NCBI GenBank assembly: GCA_023432725.1 | Contig: JAEYUH010000066.1 | Location: forward strand, 1-5,484 | Length of the DNA: 5,484 bases | Origin: Actinomycetes bacterium | GTDB lineage: Bacteria; Actinomycetota; Actinomycetes; Propionibacteriales; Propionibacteriaceae | Reading direction: 5' to 3' | Shown here: positions 3,902 to 5,484 of the stretch, in pieces | Position numbering within the stretch: the stretch's first letter is position 1 | Layout: every line of letters starts with the position of its first letter | Position numbers and translations under genes: made by a program | The notes under the pieces: generated by a model | Told to the model about the DNA's origin: nothing | Database searches by the model: none | The model's input: the letters and a program-made list of their open reading frames with translations, nothing else

Positions 3902-5484
3902 ATGACCACAAGTCGGGTGGGACCCGAATCCGGCGTGGGGGCCGAGCCGGCGGACGGACTCGACCCGGCACTCCGGCCGGGGCCGGCAGGGCTGACTGCC
4001 GAAGCCTTCGCCGCCTTCCAGGAGCGGTACCTCCACCACGTTCCCGAAGAGGAGCTCGCGGGGATCGACGCGCGCGCCCAGGGTGAGCTCGTCGCCTCGC
4101 ACCTCGGCTTCGGCTGGGTGCGTCCGTCCGGCCGGCACCTGCTGCGGGTGTTCACCCCGAGCCGGGAGCGGGACGGCTGGGACGCCCGCGGCTCCACAGT
4201 GGTGCAGCTGGTCACCGATGACCGTCCCTTCCTCGTCGACAGCCTCAGCATGGTGCTGTCGCGGCAGGGCTGGAGCCTGCGGCGGCTGTTCCACCCGCAG
4301 CTGGCCATCCGACGCGATCCCGACGGCGCCTTCCTCGGCCTCGGCGCCGGCTCGGCGCGGGCGGTAGCCGAATCGTGGGTGGCGATGGAGGTCTTCCCCC
4401 CGCTGGGGGTGGCCGCCGAGGAGGTGACCGGCGAGCTGCTGGCGGGCCTCACCGCCGCGCTGGAGGACGTCAGCCTCGCCGTGGCGGACTGGCGAGCGAT
4501 GCTGGGCGCCGTCCGGACGGCGATCAGCCTGCTGAGCGCCGGCCCGCAACCGGTCGACCGCAACGCGGTGGACAGCGCCATCGAGCTGCTTCGCTGGCTG
4601 GCGGAAGGACACTTCGTCTTCCTCGGCTACCGGGAGTACCGCTACGGCCAGGACGGGTTCCACCCGGTGCCCGGCACGGGGCTGGGCATCCTGCGGGGGG
4701 ACACCGACGAGCCGGACACCTTCCACGCCGTCCCGGTCGAGGGCGAGCCGGAGGTCCTGGTCGTCACCAAGGACCCCCGCCGCTCCCGGGTGCACCGCAA
4801 CGGCTACCTCGACTACCTCGGTGTCCGGCTGCACGACGAGGCGGGCAGGCCGGTGGGGGAGCGACGCTTCCTCGGGCTGCTGGCGTCGTCGGCGTACGCC
4901 GAGTCCGTGCACCACATCCCGGTGCTGGCCGCCAAGGCCGGCCGGATCCTGGCCCGCAGCGGCTTCGAAGCCAACTCCTACGGCGGCCACGCGGTGCGGC
5001 AGGTGATCAACACCTACCCGCGCGACGAGTTGTTCCAGGCCGACGTCGACGACCTCGTCCCGGTGGTCACCGCGCTGGCGGGCCTGCGGGAGCGGCGGGT
5101 GGTCAAGGCGTTCGTGCGCCGCGACCGGTACGGAAGGTTCGTGACGGCGCAGGTCTACCTGCCCCGCGACCGCTACAACACGTCGGTGCGGCAGCGGATC
5201 TCCGAGATCCTGCTCAGCGAGCTGGGTGGTGAGTCGCTGGAGTACACCCTTCATGTCACCGAGTCATTGCTCACCCGGCTGTTCTTCGTGATCCGGCTGC
5301 CCGCGACGCCCACCGAGGCGGGCCCGCCGGACGCCGCCCGGATCGCCGAACGGATCGAGGCCGCCACCCGCACCTGGGAGGACGCCTTCCTGACCGCCGT
5401 GGCGGGGATGCCGAGTGAGGCCAGGGGCGTCGAGTTCTCCGAGGCCTACGAGGAGGCGACGCCGGCCCACGTCGCGGTCGAGGA
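3902..5484 (+). CDS. gdh: NAD-dependent glutamate dehydrogenase, 180-kDa class (N-terminal third, cut by the window edge)
   Basis: An open frame runs 527 codons from ATG 3902 off the right edge with no stop. The protein matches the large NAD-specific glutamate dehydrogenases (about 1,600 residues), which deaminate glutamate to 2-oxoglutarate plus ammonium, chiefly for catabolism. Diagnostic stretches are RYLHHVPEEEL (42-52), VQLVTDDRPFLVDSLSMVL (101-119), FHPQLAIRRDPDG (130-142), ESWVAMEV (157-164), LLRWLAEGHFVFLGYREY (229-246), LGILRG (261-266), VVTKDPRRSRVHRNGYLDYLGV (287-308), GERRFLGLLASSAY (319-332), TYPRDELFQ (371-379), RRDRYGRFVTAQVYLPRDRYNT (406-427) and ESLLTRLFFVIRLP (454-467). This part carries the ACT-like regulatory region. 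The Rossmann/catalytic part lies beyond the window, so activity cannot be judged. The first 30 residues are variable and Pro/Gly-rich. In mycobacteria this enzyme is inhibited by the FHA protein GarA. A minus-strand frame opposite this gene is a GC-bias shadow. Confidence 0.95.
   Translation, partial: MTTSRVGPESGVGAEPADGLDPALRPGPAGLTAEAFAAFQERYLHHVPEEELAGIDARAQGELVASHLGFGWVRPSGRHLLRVFTPSRERDGWDARGSTVVQLVTDDRPFLVDSLSMVLSRQGWSLRRLFHPQLAIRRDPDGAFLGLGAGSARAVAESWVAMEVFPPLGVAAEEVTGELLAGLTAALEDVSLAVADWRAMLGAVRTAISLLSAGPQPVDRNAVDSAIELLRWLAEGHFVFLGYREYRYGQDGFHPVPGTGLGILRGDTDEPDTFHAVPVEGEPEVLVVTKDPRRSRVHRNGYLDYLGVRLHDEAGRPVGERRFLGLLASSAYAESVHHIPVLAAKAGRILARSGFEANSYGGHAVRQVINTYPRDELFQADVDDLVPVVTALAGLRERRVVKAFVRRDRYGRFVTAQVYLPRDRYNTSVRQRISEILLSELGGESLEYTLHVTESLLTRLFFVIRLPATPTEAGPPDAARIAERIEAATRTWEDAFLTAVAGMPSEARGVEFSEAYEEATPAHVAVE

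Noticed and set aside
3804..3971. N-terminal extension of the DUF2505-like gene up to 3971
   Set aside because: The 56 added residues are Arg/Pro-rich, cross the divergent promoter region and overlap the gdh start. The domain begins exactly at ATG 3803.
4375..5232. Plus-strand 285-codon frame inside the glutamate dehydrogenase gene
   Set aside because: It is Gly/Arg/Pro-rich without motifs and is out of frame with the NAD-GDH reading that covers the whole interval.
3887..5254. Minus-strand open frame of 455 codons opposite the glutamate dehydrogenase gene
   Set aside because: It is rich in Arg, His, Gly, Pro and Val with no recognisable domain, as expected for the reverse of a GC-biased gene. 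The plus strand carries an unmistakable NAD-GDH protein throughout.

Overview
The window is GC-rich, with dense genes, strong G/C bias at third codon positions and several candidate leaderless or short-leader starts. It looks like chromosomal DNA from an actinomycete (Actinomycetota). The gene families agree: an actinobacterial-type Ku, a DUF6912-like protein, a DUF2505-like protein and a 180-kDa-class NAD-glutamate dehydrogenase. I cannot name the genus. There is no sign of a mobile element, CRISPR array, tRNA or rRNA.

Layout, left to right. (1) Bases 2-184 are the last 60 codons of a plus-strand gene, possibly a wax ester synthase/diacylglycerol acyltransferase. It is followed after one base by a DUF6912-like gene (186-644). 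(2) A short promoter-bearing gap leads to ku (739-1536), the bacterial non-homologous end-joining DNA-end-binding protein. (3) The ku-pruA gap (1537-1697) holds two tandem direct repeats and two inverted counterparts that can fold into nested hairpins, probably a terminator. (4) pruA (1698-3332, stop to 3335) encodes L-glutamate gamma-semialdehyde (P5C) dehydrogenase and probably has a leaderless start. (5) A DUF2505/SRPBCC-like gene lies on the minus strand (3339-3803). It converges on pruA with three bases between the stop codons. (6) A 98-base divergent promoter region (3804-3901) leads to the first 527 codons of a large NAD-dependent glutamate dehydrogenase, which runs off the right edge.

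Functionally, pruA and the glutamate dehydrogenase form consecutive steps: P5C to glutamate, then glutamate to 2-oxoglutarate. This would feed proline, arginine or ornithine carbon into the TCA cycle. No proline dehydrogenase gene is visible here. Ku belongs to DNA repair and seems only a positional neighbour; its usual partner LigD is not in the window. Most of the window is ordinary core genome. The most curious item is the symmetric repeat structure after ku. I found no convincing undescribed multi-gene system.
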